A stretch of DNA of 64,000 bases from Megamerina dolium. Lineage: Eukaryota > Arthropoda > Insecta > Diptera > Megamerinidae. Below, piece after piece: positions 50,166 to 63,526 of this stretch. The stretch's first letter is position 1, and each line of letters opens with the position of its first letter. The translations under genes were made by a program, and so were the position numbers. The stretch lies in assembly GCA_963854835.1 (NCBI GenBank), contig OY978528.1, forward strand, positions 53,726,508 to 53,790,507. The letters run 5' to 3'. The notes beneath the pieces are model-generated. The model did no database searches, was not told where the DNA came from, and worked only from the letters and a program-made list of their open reading frames with translations.

Positions 50166-51030
50166 GTTATTTTGTAGGTACATACTCGTATATATATTTG
50201 CATCTAGTTGTTTTCTTTAATTTTCTTTTATTTTTTAAATTGGCATTTGTTGTTACATTGTTGTATTTGTTTATCGTTATTGCTTTCTTGTACTTTGGCT
50301 CTCTTGCATGATGTAACTTTGCCCTCAAGGGTGCGATGTTTTTTTTCTTGCTTCTAAAACGATGATTGTTTGGTTGTTGTTGTTGTTGTTGTTGGTTTTG
50401 TTGCGTTTCTTTATTATGTTTTATATTTGCATTTCACTTTCTATACATGTTACATACATATTTACTATAGGGATAAATGTGTATGTGTTTTTGCATCCAA
50501 CGATTATCATTTATTGTTGACTTTTGTTGATTTTCCAACGATTCCCACTGATGTTGCGACTGTCGTTTATTCATATTGTTGTTGTTGTTGTTATTTGAAC
50601 AATTCGATTTATGCAACACATTTGGTATTAAAGACATAACCTGCTGTGTGTAATTCTCTCACAGTTCAAAAGGTTATAGTTGCATTTAAATAAATCCATT
50701 TTTTTTCAGAACAAAATTTAGAAATTTAGAACTATTGCTACTTGCTGTTTTAAATATTTTTGGATTTGTTCTCAGTTTGAGGGCATGATTTTAAATTAAA
50801 AATTTATTTCTATATATCGTCGATTAAAGATTTTAAAAAATTGTGAACTTTTTTTTATATTTTTATTGTTTCGAAAAAAAACCAAATAAATCAATCATAC
50901 TTTTATATTATTTAAATTTTTTTAATTGTGAACGAATGACACACATATTTATTCAAATTACTTAATGTCAAAATATAAAAAAATTGCATTTTCGTCTACA
51001 CATTCATTTTACACACACACACACACATTC
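50166..51030. other. Unannotated stretch with GTT and CA microsatellites
   Basis: (TTG)n at about 50374-50395 and 50578-50592; (CA)n at 51011-51026 just upstream of the LINE insertion site. No gene. Confidence 0.5.
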
Positions 51031-51044
51031 ACATATAGACATTA
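51031..51044. repeat. Left target-site duplication of the R1/LOA-like LINE
   Basis: ACATATAGACATTA recurs exactly at 53637-53650 after the poly(A). Confidence 0.93.
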
Positions 51045-53347
51045 TACTCATTCTAGACGTGAACCCAGACTGTTCAAACGACGTGGACCGACAGGCTGAC
51101 ATGCTGTCAAAGTACGTAAGTAAAGCTTGCGACGCCGCCATGTGCAGAAAAAGACAGAATATGTATAGAAAGCCCACGTACTGGTGGAATCAGGAGATTA
51201 ATACATTAAGAAGTGAATGTCATAGAGCAAGACGTCTCTCCCAAAGAAGCCAAGGTACGCCGGAGCATATAATACTACGTGAATGCTTCAAAAAGAAACG
51301 CAAGGAGTTTAAAAAGGCGATCAAAAGCAGCAAGTCCTCATGCTTCAAAGAACTCTGTGAAAGGGTGGACGAGAACCCGTGGGGCGACGCGTATAAGATA
51401 GTGATGTCCAAGGTCAGAGGTGGTAGAGGTAAAGCACCAACCTGCTCTGTCCTCCTAGCAAAGGTAGTAAAAACGCTTTTTCCGGCGCAAGACTTGCAAC
51501 CGTATATGGTGATACCCCCAATAGAAGAGGCAGTGAAAATCGACGAGTCGGAGATTATCTTAGCGGCGGAGAGATTCGGTAACGCAAAGGCGCCTGGACT
51601 TGATGGCATCCCGAATAAGGCGCTGAAGATCGCCATTAATCATAACACGAAGCCTTTTGCCGAGCTTTTTGCGAGATGTTTGAACGAAGGTGTTTTCCCG
51701 AAAGTATGGAAAAAACAGCGCCTGGTCCTCCTTCAGAAGCCGAATAAACCGGCGGGTGAGCCAAATGCGTATCGTCCACTTTGCATGATTGATACGATGG
51801 CCAAAATATTGGAGCGGTTGATATGCACGCGTCTGGAACAACATCTAGAAAGGGAACCACCTGGTCTGTCCGAGAACCAATTTGGTTTCAGGAGACATCG
51901 GTCGACCATAGACGCAATTAGAAAATTGACGGACATTGCTGGCAAGGCCATAGAAGGCACTAGATGGATGCATGGCGATAAAAAATATTGTGCAGTAGTG
52001 ACACTAGACGTACAAAATGCCTTCAACTCGGCAAACTGGCATCTTATTATGAGGGCATTGGAGGCAAAGGGAACGCCAGCGTACCTAATGCGAATAATAA
52101 ATAGTTATCTGTCTGACAGACTACTGTTGTATGACACGGACGAAGGGCCCAAAAGCTACGTGGTGACGGGTGGAGTGCCGCAGGGATCTGTACTTGGCCC
52201 GCTACTGTGGAACGTGCTGTACGATGGGGTGTTAAACCTTCCATTGCCAAAAGAAGCCCAGATAATTGGCTACGCGGACGACATTGCCGTGACGATCGTT
52301 ACGAAGGAGCTCTCCCAAGTTCAGAGCATCTGCAGAGAGACAGCTTCGAAAATTAAGGATTGGCTCACGACGACAAAGCTCCAGCTTGCGGTACAGAAAA
52401 CAGAGGCTGTACTTATCACGAGCAGGAAAAAACTCGAAAAAATCACCCTAAACATTGACGGCTACAACATTACAACGCAACCTTCGTTGAGGTATCTAGG
52501 TGTAATGATTGATACGAGGCTCAACTTCAAGGCGCATATCGAAAAAGCCTGCGGGAAGGCGGCAACAATGACAGCGGCTCTGACGAGAATCATGGCCAAC
52601 ATTGGTGGCCCCAGCCAGAGTAGGAGAGCGCTCCTGGCTAAAGTCAGTCAATCAATATTGATGTACGCGGCGCCTATATGGGGGGCAGCTCTGCGGCAAA
52701 AGACATACTCGAAGAAGGCGAAGATAGTTTTCAGGTTAAGCGCTATTAGAGTTGCATGTGCATTTAGGACAGTGTCACAAGAAGGTGCCGGTATTATATC
52801 CGGCATTATGCCGCCGGACATAATGGCCTCGGAGTTGGGCAGAGTATATAACAGAACCAAAAGCCTGAATAGACGGTTAACGGCAACCGAACGGAAAGAG
52901 GAGAGACAGACGAGCCTAGATGAATGGCAAAGTCAATGGGACGCCGCAGGAAAAGGGAGGTGGACCCACAGGCTCATCAGAAACGTGCAAGCTTGGGTCG
53001 AAAGAGGACACGGAGAGACAGACTACTACCTTACGCAGTTTTTGACGGGCCATGGTTGTTTCAGAGAGTACCTCCACAGATTCGGTCATGATGACGCGAC
53101 AGAATGTTCTTTCTGCAACACTGTTGGCGAAAACGCTCAGCATATCTTTTTCTTCTGCCTAAGATTTGAGACGCAGAGAATGACCATAGAGAAGATAATA
53201 AATGAAAGGATAACACCTGATAACATTGTGAGCCATATGCTGCGATCGAGTTTAGTGTGGTTTAAGATGAAAGAATGGGCTGCAATAGCTCTCAAGGAGC
53301 TCAGGAAGAAGGAGTGGCAGCGGAGAAATATAACTGCAGCTGTGTGA
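51045..53347 (+). CDS. Truncated LINE pol: reverse transcriptase plus zinc knuckle (R1/LOA-like)
   Basis: The frame is open from the truncation point to the stop at 53345-53347. An ATG at 50984 lies in flanking DNA and is not the element's own start. In order: a YWWNQEINTLR block, RT fingers (AKAPGLDGIPNKAL, YRPLCMIDTMAKILERL, QFGFRRHRSTIDAI), motif A with Asp at 52007 (TLDVQNAFNSANW), motif B (GGVPQGSVLGPLLWNVLYDG), motif C YADD at 52271-52282, and thumb (KTEAVLITSRK, YLGVMIDTRLNF). Near 53105-53158 is a CCHC knuckle (C-x2-C-x8-H-x4-C). There is no RNase H domain, which favours R1-type over LOA-type. The RT core residues look intact, but without endonuclease and 5' promoter it cannot retrotranspose on its own. 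Confidence 0.9.
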
Positions 53348-53614
53348 ACGCCATGTACGGGATGTTTGAAGAGGCATATTAGCTCAGCTTAGTCCTGCGA
53401 AGTAGTGCTTAACGGCGGTCCCGCAGGACACAAACAAGCTATAGAGGTCGGAGTTAAGGGTTTAGTACGTAGGCGTACTGGTTCGCAAGTCCAGCATAGT
53501 AAGATATTACTGACTGGGCGTGGTCCCGAATGAGGTGTACCTTTAGCGGACAGTATGAATCGTACATGCCGTCTATGGTGGACGGTATCTAAGAAAGATT
53601 CCCCCTTCGAATAC
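53348..53614 (+). other. 3' UTR of the R1/LOA-like LINE
   Basis: 267 bp between the pol stop and the poly(A), moderately GC-rich, no open frame of interest. Useful as a family-specific probe sequence when classifying the element. Confidence 0.8.
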
Positions 53615-53636
53615 AAAAAAAAAAAAAAAAAAAAAA

Positions 53637-53650
53637 ACATATAGACATTA
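53637..53650. repeat. Right target-site duplication of the R1/LOA-like LINE
   Basis: Exact copy of 51031-51044. Its first A is shared with the end of the poly(A) tract. Confidence 0.93.
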
Positions 53651-56059
<2,409 letters not shown>

Positions 56060-56205
56060 CGTGTGTGTATTATCATTAATTCCGCATATAGATATTAAAT
56101 TGAAATTAAAATCAAATTAGATATCTAAACTAGTCATTAAATATCAAAAGCAATTATATTGAAGAGGAATTGCTGAAAGGTATGTTGGCGTGTTTTCGCC
56201 ATTTG

Positions 56206-56234
56206 TTATACCCTGCATAAGTATATGCAAGGTA
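56206..56234. repeat. Palindromic left part of an older dispersed repeat
   Basis: 'ttataccctgcataa' followed by 'gtatatgcaaggta' forms a hairpin (TACCcTGCATA with TATGCAaGGTA). A TATACCCTGCA...TGCAGGGTATA hairpin followed by 'ttTGTAAC...GAAGGAA' and a 'GTCCGTCCGTCTGTC' tract is a common dispersed motif in fly genomes, from memory. The matching right-hand part lies beyond the mariner, at 57504-57660. Confidence 0.5.
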
Positions 56235-57503
56235 CGTGGGCTGTCCCAAAACTACCTGACCTGACATATAGATAGCGGCAGTAGTTTGGAAAAAATTATT
56301 TTAGTGAATAATGGCAACCTTAAAAAACATATGCTTTAAGTTTCAAGGCGCCACTTTGTTTAGTATATTTTTTTTGGATCCATCGAATATTAACGTCTGT
56401 AGTGAATTTGTAAACATGGAAAAATTGGTCACCGTTGTGTGATTCAATACTTTCATTTGAAATGTTTCAGTCCAACGAATATTAAAGCCGAATTAGATTC
56501 TACTCTGGGGGAGTCTGCTCCTTCTTTTACGGCCATAAAATATTGGGTGGCAGAGTTTAAAGGAGGTCGTACGAGCTGCCAAGACGAACACCGTAGTGGT
56601 CGACCAATTGAGGTGGCCACGCCTGAAACTGTTAAGAAAATCCACAAAATGGTATTGGATGATCGTCGCCTGAGCTAGGTGAAATTACAGGCATTTCAAA
56701 AAGTGCTATATATTGTATATTGACTGAAAATTTGGAGATTAAAAAGCTGTCTGCAAGATGAGTGACGTGTTTGCTCACAATAGAACAAAAACAACGTAGT
56801 GAAGATATTTCTATAGAGTGTTAGACGATGTTTCACAGTAATATAGCCAAGTTTTTGCGTCGATTCGTAACCATGGATGAGACATGGGTCCACCACTTGA
56901 CACCTGAGACAAAGGAGCAGTCAAAACAGTGGACTGAAAGGGGAGAATCGTGTCCAAAGAAGGCGAAGACAGTTCCATCTGCAGGCAAGGTTGTGGCGTC
57001 TGTTCTTTGGGATGCACGTGGTATAATATTTATTGATTATCTTCAAATAGGAAAAACAATCAACTGCGAGTATTATGCTAATTTTTTGCAGCGTTTAAGA
57101 GATGAAATTAAAGAAAAAAGGGCGCATTTGGCGAAAAAGAAAGTGTTGTTTCACCAAGACAATGCACCAGTTCACACATCCGCTATTGCGATGGCCAAAA
57201 TCAATGAGTTAAAGCTCAAATTGCTTCAGTACGCACACTATTCACCAGATTTAGCTCCTTCAAATTATTTTCTATTTTCAAATTTGAAAAACTGGCTTGG
57301 TGGTAGAAGATTTGCAAACAATGAAGATGTGGAGTCTGCGGTAGATGGCTATTTTAATAAGCTAGAAGGTTCATACTATAAACAGGGTATCGAAGCTATA
57401 GAATATCGATGGGAAAAGTGTATAGAGCTTAAAGGAGAAGAAATGTTTCCAAATTGGTTGTTTTCTTTGTTAGGTCGGGTAGTTCTAGGACCGCGTTCAT
57501 TTA
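56235..57503 (+). mobile_element. mariner element nested in an older repeat
   Basis: Terminal inverted repeats: left GTCCCAAAACTACCTGACC (56243-56261) against the reverse complement of the right end GTCCTAGAACTACCCGACC (from 57491 down), about 20 of 24 positions over the longer alignment. TA is at 56233-56234 and at 57502-57505. The outer few bases are decayed. At about 1.27 kb it has the normal length of a full mariner. Removing it rejoins a recognisable older repeat, so it is a true insertion. Confidence 0.85.
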
Positions 57504-57535
57504 TACATTTCGGTCAGATATTTGTAACCACTTGA
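56416..57535 (+). pseudogene. mariner transposase, inactivated
   Basis: The ATG at 56416 begins MEKLV, then a 1-nt deletion shifts into HRCVIQYFHLKCFSPTNIK, AELDSTLGESAPSF and the HTH domain to 56678. Another shift (about 56678) gives EITGISKSAIYCILTENLE, KLSAR, a TGA where Trp is expected, and a TAG before MFHSNIAKFLRRF. Then comes the catalytic half: VTMDETWVHHLTPET (first Asp), VLFHQDNAPVHTSA (second Asp), YSPDLAPSNYFLFSN. The third catalytic Asp (PSDY) is Asn here. The native stop is lost and the frame runs through the 3' inverted repeat to 57535. Non-functional on several counts. Confidence 0.9.
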
Positions 57536-57660
57536 AGGAATTTTCGGAGGTATAATAAAATATATATATTCGTGATCAGTGTTGCTTAAATCTTCGATTT
57601 AACGATGTCCGTCCGTCTGTCTGTCACTTGGCTGGTTTGCACGATAACTATTGATTGACC
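57504..57660. repeat. Right part of the older dispersed repeat hosting the mariner
   Basis: 'tatttgtaaccacttgaagg', 'ggtataataaaatatatata', 'ttcgtgatcagtg' and 'tgtccgtccgtctgtctgtc' follow the order of the common fly motif whose left hairpin is at 56206-56234. The element type is not established. Confidence 0.5.
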
Positions 57661-58575
57661 GACCAACAGTAACATTCACACAAATCATTCTCAGAATTTT
57701 ACACTAGCTATGATTCACTTAATATACCGTCTGGGACGATAATATTTGCCACGTCTACTTTTTTAGTAGCTCCCATACAATGTAGTGGAAATAAAAAAAA
57801 AAGATGGATATGCGAGCAATCTTAATTTTTAAACTCTAAGGTAATTTTTTTTTTTTTAATTTATTTCAAAATTCCCAATGTTTTTGATGTTATAGGTGAG
57901 TTGTGTATATTATGCACACTTTTGTCAACAAGTATAAAAGAAAAGTTCTACATATTATTATACTATAATTTATAGTTTTATGTATTTCTAAAGATTTTGT
58001 GAAGAATTATTTATTAATTACCTGAAATTCGTGGGTGGGCACATCTGTATTGCTAGAAATTTCTGATTCCATTGTCTTTAATTTTTTTGACATTTTTTAA
58101 AAAGAACTATAGATTAAGTGAAAAACGAATATTTTTGAATTCATTTTTACACCTTTTGAACGATTTGAAACTGTTTTTCACGCTTATGCAATTTACTCAC
58201 TGCACTCAATTTACTATCTGCAAATTGATTGAAATTTATTTTGTAGGGGAGTCACCCTAAGGAAAATATGTGATATTTTGAGCAAAAGAATTAATGGTGG
58301 TCGGTCGTATATTGATTTGTGAGGTTGTTTGTTAATCGGTTTTCACACTCTTCTACGTTCAATTTGTATGGAAGCTTCCGTAAAAAGTAAAGATAGGAAA
58401 TAAGTATGTTAAAAAAAAAATGTTTGTAAAAATTGATGGTGGTCGGTTATATATTGTTCCCCTTTATTTGCATTCTGGAAGCGTTTAAAGTGAAATGTAT
58501 AAAAACGTGAATCTAGTAGGAGATTTTTTTCGTATGTTACCTTATTATTTTAACTTCTACAAATAATGAATATCT
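57661..58575. other. Probable continuation of an old repeat, otherwise unannotated
   Basis: The phrase 'tagtagctcccatacaatgt' near 57765 echoes the repeat block at 19495-19890. 'ggtggtcggt.gtatattg' occurs twice (58295-58313 and 58438-58456). No coding region. Confidence 0.35.
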
Positions 58576-58589
58576 AAATAAAAAGTTAA
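58576..58589. repeat. Left target-site duplication of the RTE element
   Basis: AAATAAAAAGTTAA recurs exactly at 61717-61730. Confidence 0.88.
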
Positions 58590-61500
58590 TGAGGGGTAGT
58601 CATATAGCTTGCTCTGCTTACTATGTGACGGCGCTTTTATTATTATTAATGGGGGCCCTCCATGTGGCGACCACCGGGCAACGTCTTCTTGGCACCCGCT
58701 GGGAGGCGGCTGAAGTGAGTGGCGTAAATCTCCTCGGTTAGAGGTTGTGCGTTGAGTTTGGCCATATAAAAAACCCCCCCAATGAAAAAAACAAATATGC
58801 CTCGGATAAGGACTACCGCTTTTGTTGATGACCCCCGCAAACAAAAAAAGGACAATGATTTACCGATATGTCCCTTTATAGGGAGGGTGCCTCTATCCAG
58901 CTGGTTGATGTCCTCGAAAAATACAGAGCTGACATCACCGCTCTCCAGGAAATGCGATGGACAGGACAGGGCTGCTCCAAAAGAGCGTCCTGTGACATCT
59001 ACTACAGTTGCCATGCTGAAAGGCACGAATTAGGATGTGGATTTTTGGTCAGCAAGAGACTACGACATCTTGTCTCACAGTTCACGCCTGTGAACGAACG
59101 GCTGGCCACAATCCGCATCAAGGCAAACTTTTTCATCATCAGCCTTATATGTGCCCACGCTCCGATGGATGAGAAGGACAATGTGACCAAGGAGAGCTTC
59201 TTTTAGCGCCTCGAAGAAGCTTATGACCGCTGCCCCCGCCACGATATCAAAATCGTGCTTGGCGACTTTATTGCCAGGGTGGGCAAGGAAGGTACCTTTG
59301 GTCCAACTGTTGGAAAATTCAGCCTCCACCAGAACACCTCCGATAACGGAATGAGGCTGATCGACTTCGCCGCAGCACGAAACATGGTAATTGGTGGTAC
59401 CAGATTCCAGCATCTCGACATCCACAAAGCGACATGGCTGTCTCCAGATCAAAGAACAAGAAACCAAATTGATCATGTGGTGATTGACGGAAGGCATGCT
59501 TCCAGTGTGATGGACGTGAAATCGATCCGTGGTGCCAACATCGACTCTGATCACTACCTTGTTGCAGCTAAGGTGTGCACACGCTTATGTGTCGCAAATA
59601 ACAAGAGAAGTCCCACACAGAGAAAGCTCGACGTCAGTAATCTGCGATCATCAGAGACAGCAGATGCATTTTCCACTCGACTATCGGATCTGCTTATGCA
59701 GAACACTCCCCCACTTGATGATACATGCGCACGGTGGACACATATATCCCACTCCATGACTACTGCTGCCGAGGAGGTAATCGGTTACTACCGGCCTCTG
59801 AGGAATGAGTGGTATGATCAGGAGTGTCGCGACGCTACCGCAGAGAAAGACGCCGTCTACAGGAGAACCCTGCGTGCAGGCGCAACGCGAGCTGTTAAGG
59901 AGCGGTACAGAGAGAAAAGGAGTGCAGAGAGACGTCTTTTCAGGCGCAAGAAGAGGGAGTTGGAAAGACGTGAGTGTGAGGAGATAGAGATGTGTACCGA
60001 CAAGAATGAGACTCGAAAATTCTTCGAAAAGATCAAGCGCCTAAGTGGAGGTTTAAATCCCGGAGCCTCTTCTTGTCGTGATGGAAATGGGAATCTATGA
60101 AGGGAACACTTCTCCACGTTACTGAATGGCGGTGCTACGAAAAATTCCGCCAGTGGAGGAGATTGCCCGATAACCCCAATTACAGATGATGGTGTTGATG
60201 TTCCACCACCCGACTATGACGAGGTTGAAACGGCCATTTTAAGGCTGAAGAACAACAAAGCTGCAGGTGCTGATGGCCTGCCTGCCGAGTTGTTTAAGAC
60301 CGGAGGCGATGAGCTGCTCACCCGCATGCACCAGCTCATAAGCAGAATATGGTCGGATGAAAGCATGCCTGATGATTGGAGGCTCAGTGTTCTCTGTCCT
60401 GTACATAAAAAAGGATACCCCACAATTTGCGCCAACTACCATGGAATAAGTCTCCTGAGCATCGCATACGAGGTTCTATCGAGCGTACTGTGTGAAAGGT
60501 TGAAGCCTATGCTCAGCAACCTGATTGGACCTTATCAGTGTGGCTTCAGACCTGGTAAATCCACCATCGACCAGATTTTCACACTGCGCCAAATCCTGGA
60601 GAAGACCCAAGAAAAACAGATCGACACACACCACCTATTTGTTGATTATAAAGCCGCTTTCGACAGTCCGGTAAGGGATTACCTCTACGCAACAATGTCT
60701 GAGTTCGGTATTCCTGCAAAGCTCATTCGACTTTGTAGAATGACACTGCATAACCCCCGTTGTGCAGTGAAAATTGGGAAGGACCTCTCCGCACCGTTTA
60801 ATACCGAACGGGGTTTCAGACAAGGTGATTCGTTATCGTGCGACTTCTTCAATCTTATTATGGAGAAAATAATACGAGCTGCTGATCTACGACATAATGG
60901 CACTATATTATTGACATAATCGGCATGAACACGCGAGCAGTCAGTGCAGCATTCTCAGAGTTGGAAATAGAGTCGCGTCGGATGAGTCTCACGGTGAACG
61001 AGGGCAAGACGAAGTATCTAGTGTCAACAAACAAAGAGTCCCGGCGTCTTGGACAGCACGTCACTGTTGACAACTACGCTTTTGAAGTAGTAAGGGACTT
61101 TGTCTATCTTGGAACCAGCATTAACAGCAGTAATGACGTCAGCTTGGAGATCATGCGTAGGATAACTCTTGCTAACAGGTGTTACTTTGGGCTGAGTAAG
61201 CAATTGAAAAGTCGAGCCCTCTCTCGAATAACGAAAACTACACTCTACAAGTCTCTCATCATGCCTGTCCTAACATATGGCGCTGAAGCCTGGACAATTT
61301 CCACCTTGGATGAGCGAATGCTTGGGGTTTTCGAGAGAAAAGTCCTACACAAGGTCTTTGGACCTATTTGCGTTGGTGGCGAGTACCGAATAAGGTACAA
61401 CCATGAGCTGTACGAGCTATATGCCGATATTGACATAGTAAAGCGCATCAAAATCCAGCGGCTGCGCTGGCTAGGTCATGTCGAGCGAATGGAAGAACAC

Positions 61501-61716
61501 GCTCCAGCTAAGTAGGTGTTATATTCGGAACCCGCTGGAGGACGGCGCAGAAGAGGAAGACCAAACCTCCGGTGGAAAGACCAAGTACTGGAGAACCTGA
61601 CGGCGCTTGGAATTTCTAACTGGCGCCAGCTAGCGAAGAACAGAGATGGCTGGCGAAGCATGTTATTTTCGGCCTAAATCGATATTCGGTTGTTATGGCC
61701 ACATAAGTAAGTAAGT
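58590..61716 (+). mobile_element. Near full-length RTE-type LINE (3.1 kb)
   Basis: Bounded by a 14-bp direct repeat. It has a GC-rich ~200-bp leader, an endonuclease plus RT reading frame, a very short 3' UTR (about 40 bp) and a tail of AAGT repeats (61704-61716). A single ORF with EEP endonuclease plus RT, a short 3' UTR and a tail of short tandem repeats rather than poly(A) are the marks of the RTE clade. Copies of its 3' end also occur at 7278-7965, 11752-12320 and 36374-36490, so this family has been active repeatedly here. Confidence 0.92.
58797..61677 (+). pseudogene. RTE polyprotein (EEP endonuclease + reverse transcriptase), inactivated
   Basis: The chosen start, ATG 58797, gives MPRIRTTAFVDDPRKQK, a conserved family N-terminus. 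EEP blocks: ITALQEMRWTG (catalytic Glu), LICAHAP, LGDFIARVGKEG (the usual Asn of GDFN is Ile at 59270), RNQIDHVVID, IDSDHYLVAAK. RT blocks: LKNNKAAGADGLPAELFK, ICANYHGISLL, PYQCGFRPGKST, FVDYKAAFDSP, TERGFRQGDSLSCDFF. The YADD catalytic box is deleted near 60915-60925, where GTILL runs into DIIG with a frame shift. Further damage: a deletion and shift at about 58880, stops at 59204 (TAG), 60098 (TGA with a local deletion) and 61513 (TAG). It ends FSA-stop at 61677. Confidence 0.92.
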
Positions 61717-61730
61717 AAATAAAAAGTTAA
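61717..61730. repeat. Right target-site duplication of the RTE element
   Basis: Exact copy of 58576-58589, directly after the AAGT tail. Confidence 0.88.
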
Positions 61731-63127
61731 GTTTCTGCTACAGATTATTAAAATCCTAACTCTTGACTTTACTCACACATTTGCTGTTGTAGTTGTTGTT
61801 ATAGATTCCTAGAAGTTGAACTTCATATTATCCAAGTATCTATATCAAGTAAATTCATATTATTGCAATTAAAAACAAATCGTTGCATGTAATTTGATGC
61901 AATGCTGTACAAGTACTCTAGTCGTTAGAGAGTCATTTCTAGGCGCCACCACAATCATTTGAATTGTTTGATGCTTCGAACGATCGATTGTTCGTTCGAT
62001 AAATGAACGTACAGTTTCTATTGCAGCAAAAATATAATTGTCTACAGAGTAACTACGCTCTATATTGCATGTATAGGTATACTCGAACTATGTACAATAA
62101 GTATTTATAGTAATTTTGGGCACGCACTCTTACTCTATCGAACGATCTATCGTTCATTACAATACATAGTTTGTAGTACAATCAAATAGATCTATGGTAA
62201 ATGGTTATTGACACACCCTTCAAACGAGATGTGTTATATATAAATATAACATAAATATAAAAAATATACTTGTTGAAAAAGCAAAAAGCCACAAATGTTG
62301 CGGAGAATGATTGCGGAGATTGGGATTGTGAAAAGTGAAATGTATAAAGCGAAATCGAAATTAAATCGTGATCGTATAAGCATGATGATGTGCTGGCAAG
62401 ATGGCAGCATTCATTGTGCAATGTATCTACATACCACTTACTCGTGTATATACCACAAGTAATAAACACGAAAGATCAAATGAAACCATTCCTTGCACAA
62501 GTAAAAGTAATGAAAGAACAAAACAGCTACAGCAACTACAATAATGAGACTAACAACAACAACAACAACAATTAAACACATGTTTCTCATTATATGCAAA
62601 AGGAGCAAAGGGCTAAAAACAGACAGCTCCAGAGACAAAACCATCTAAAGAGAAATATTATATTAGAATCTGTCGTAGCAATTTAGTAAGTAGTAAATTG
62701 CTTCTTACCATTTAACATATTAAAAATAGTTTACATATTGTTGCATTGAACATACATACGTACCATATATACATATATAAATACGTACATGTACTGTACA
62801 TAATTGTGCTAATTTCAAAGTTCAACACAGTTGCCGTCATACTTGAGTATTTTTATTGCATAGAAGAGTTCCTATTTTTTTATCTCAATTTCCCATCAAC
62901 ATTGCAGAAATAATGAAAGCAACTTGACTGATTGCTCACGCATACATTCCCACGCATGCTCATATACATTCTGTATAAATGTACTGATGTGTATTTTTTC
63001 ATACATACGACACTTGATGAACCCTCATTTAAGACGAAAAAATACACTCAAAATGCACAATAAAATTTTCAAACTGCAGTTAAAGGAAGGAAGAAGGAGT
63101 ATAAAATTGGAGAATTATATTTGTAAG
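61731..63127. other. Unannotated stretch
   Basis: Contains short palindromic motifs (cgaacgatcgattgttcg near 61978) and (CAA)n near 62553-62572. No coding region or element ends. Confidence 0.5.
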
Positions 63128-63526
63128 CCACTTTGATCAAAAAGTTCCCGGAATTATCACCGTGTGACACTCCCATCGTTCCAATTTGAGTTCTGTTGTT
63201 TTTTTGTTAAGTTGGTACATCTGTTGTTGATATTCCCTCTAAATCTTAGCATCATAGCTTGATATTTGCAAAAGTTACGTAGCCAAAAGTACATCTATCT
63301 CAGTGCCTCCTGCGATTTTTCCATTACTTCCTCTCGGCTGCTGAAACCCGTTCCCCGTAATGGTTTTTTAACTCGATTGAACAGAAAGAATGTCAAGCTA
63401 TGACGCTAAGATCTAGAGGGAATATCAACAACAGATGTACTAACTTCACAAAAAAAAACAGAACTCAAATTGGAACGATGGGTACGCCACGTGGTGGTTA
63501 TTCCGGGAACTTTCTGATCAAGGTGG
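63128..63526. mobile_element. MITE / foldback-like element with ~138-bp inverted arms
   Basis: The left arm (63128-63266) and the reverse complement of the right arm (63389-63526) are roughly 88-90% identical over their full length. They start CCACYTTGATCA, pass through AAAGTTCCCGGAAT, CCCATCGTTCCAATTTGAGT, ACATCTGTTGTTGATATTCC and end near CATAGCTTGAYATT. The spacer is only about 122 bp. No open transposase frame remains. TTGATCA.AAAGTTCCCGGA ends recall some Tc1/mariner relatives, but no TA duplication is clear. Transcribed, it would fold into one very long hairpin. Confidence 0.85.

Larger units (their letters stand above)
51045..53636 (+). mobile_element. Young 5'-truncated R1/LOA-like LINE with poly(A)
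   Basis: A 2,592-bp insertion bounded by a perfect 14-bp duplication, ending in a 22-nt poly(A) (53615-53636). The 5' end is truncated inside the pol ORF, so the endonuclease is absent. The body is visibly richer in GC than its flanks. The uninterrupted frame, long poly(A) and unmutated TSD mark it as the youngest LINE insertion in the window. Confidence 0.95.

Noticed and set aside
51220..53143. Minus-strand open frames opposite the LINE pol gene
   Set aside because: Antisense shadows of a genuine GC-rich coding frame.
59002..60903. Minus-strand open frames within the RTE element
   Set aside because: Antisense shadows of the endonuclease/RT frame.
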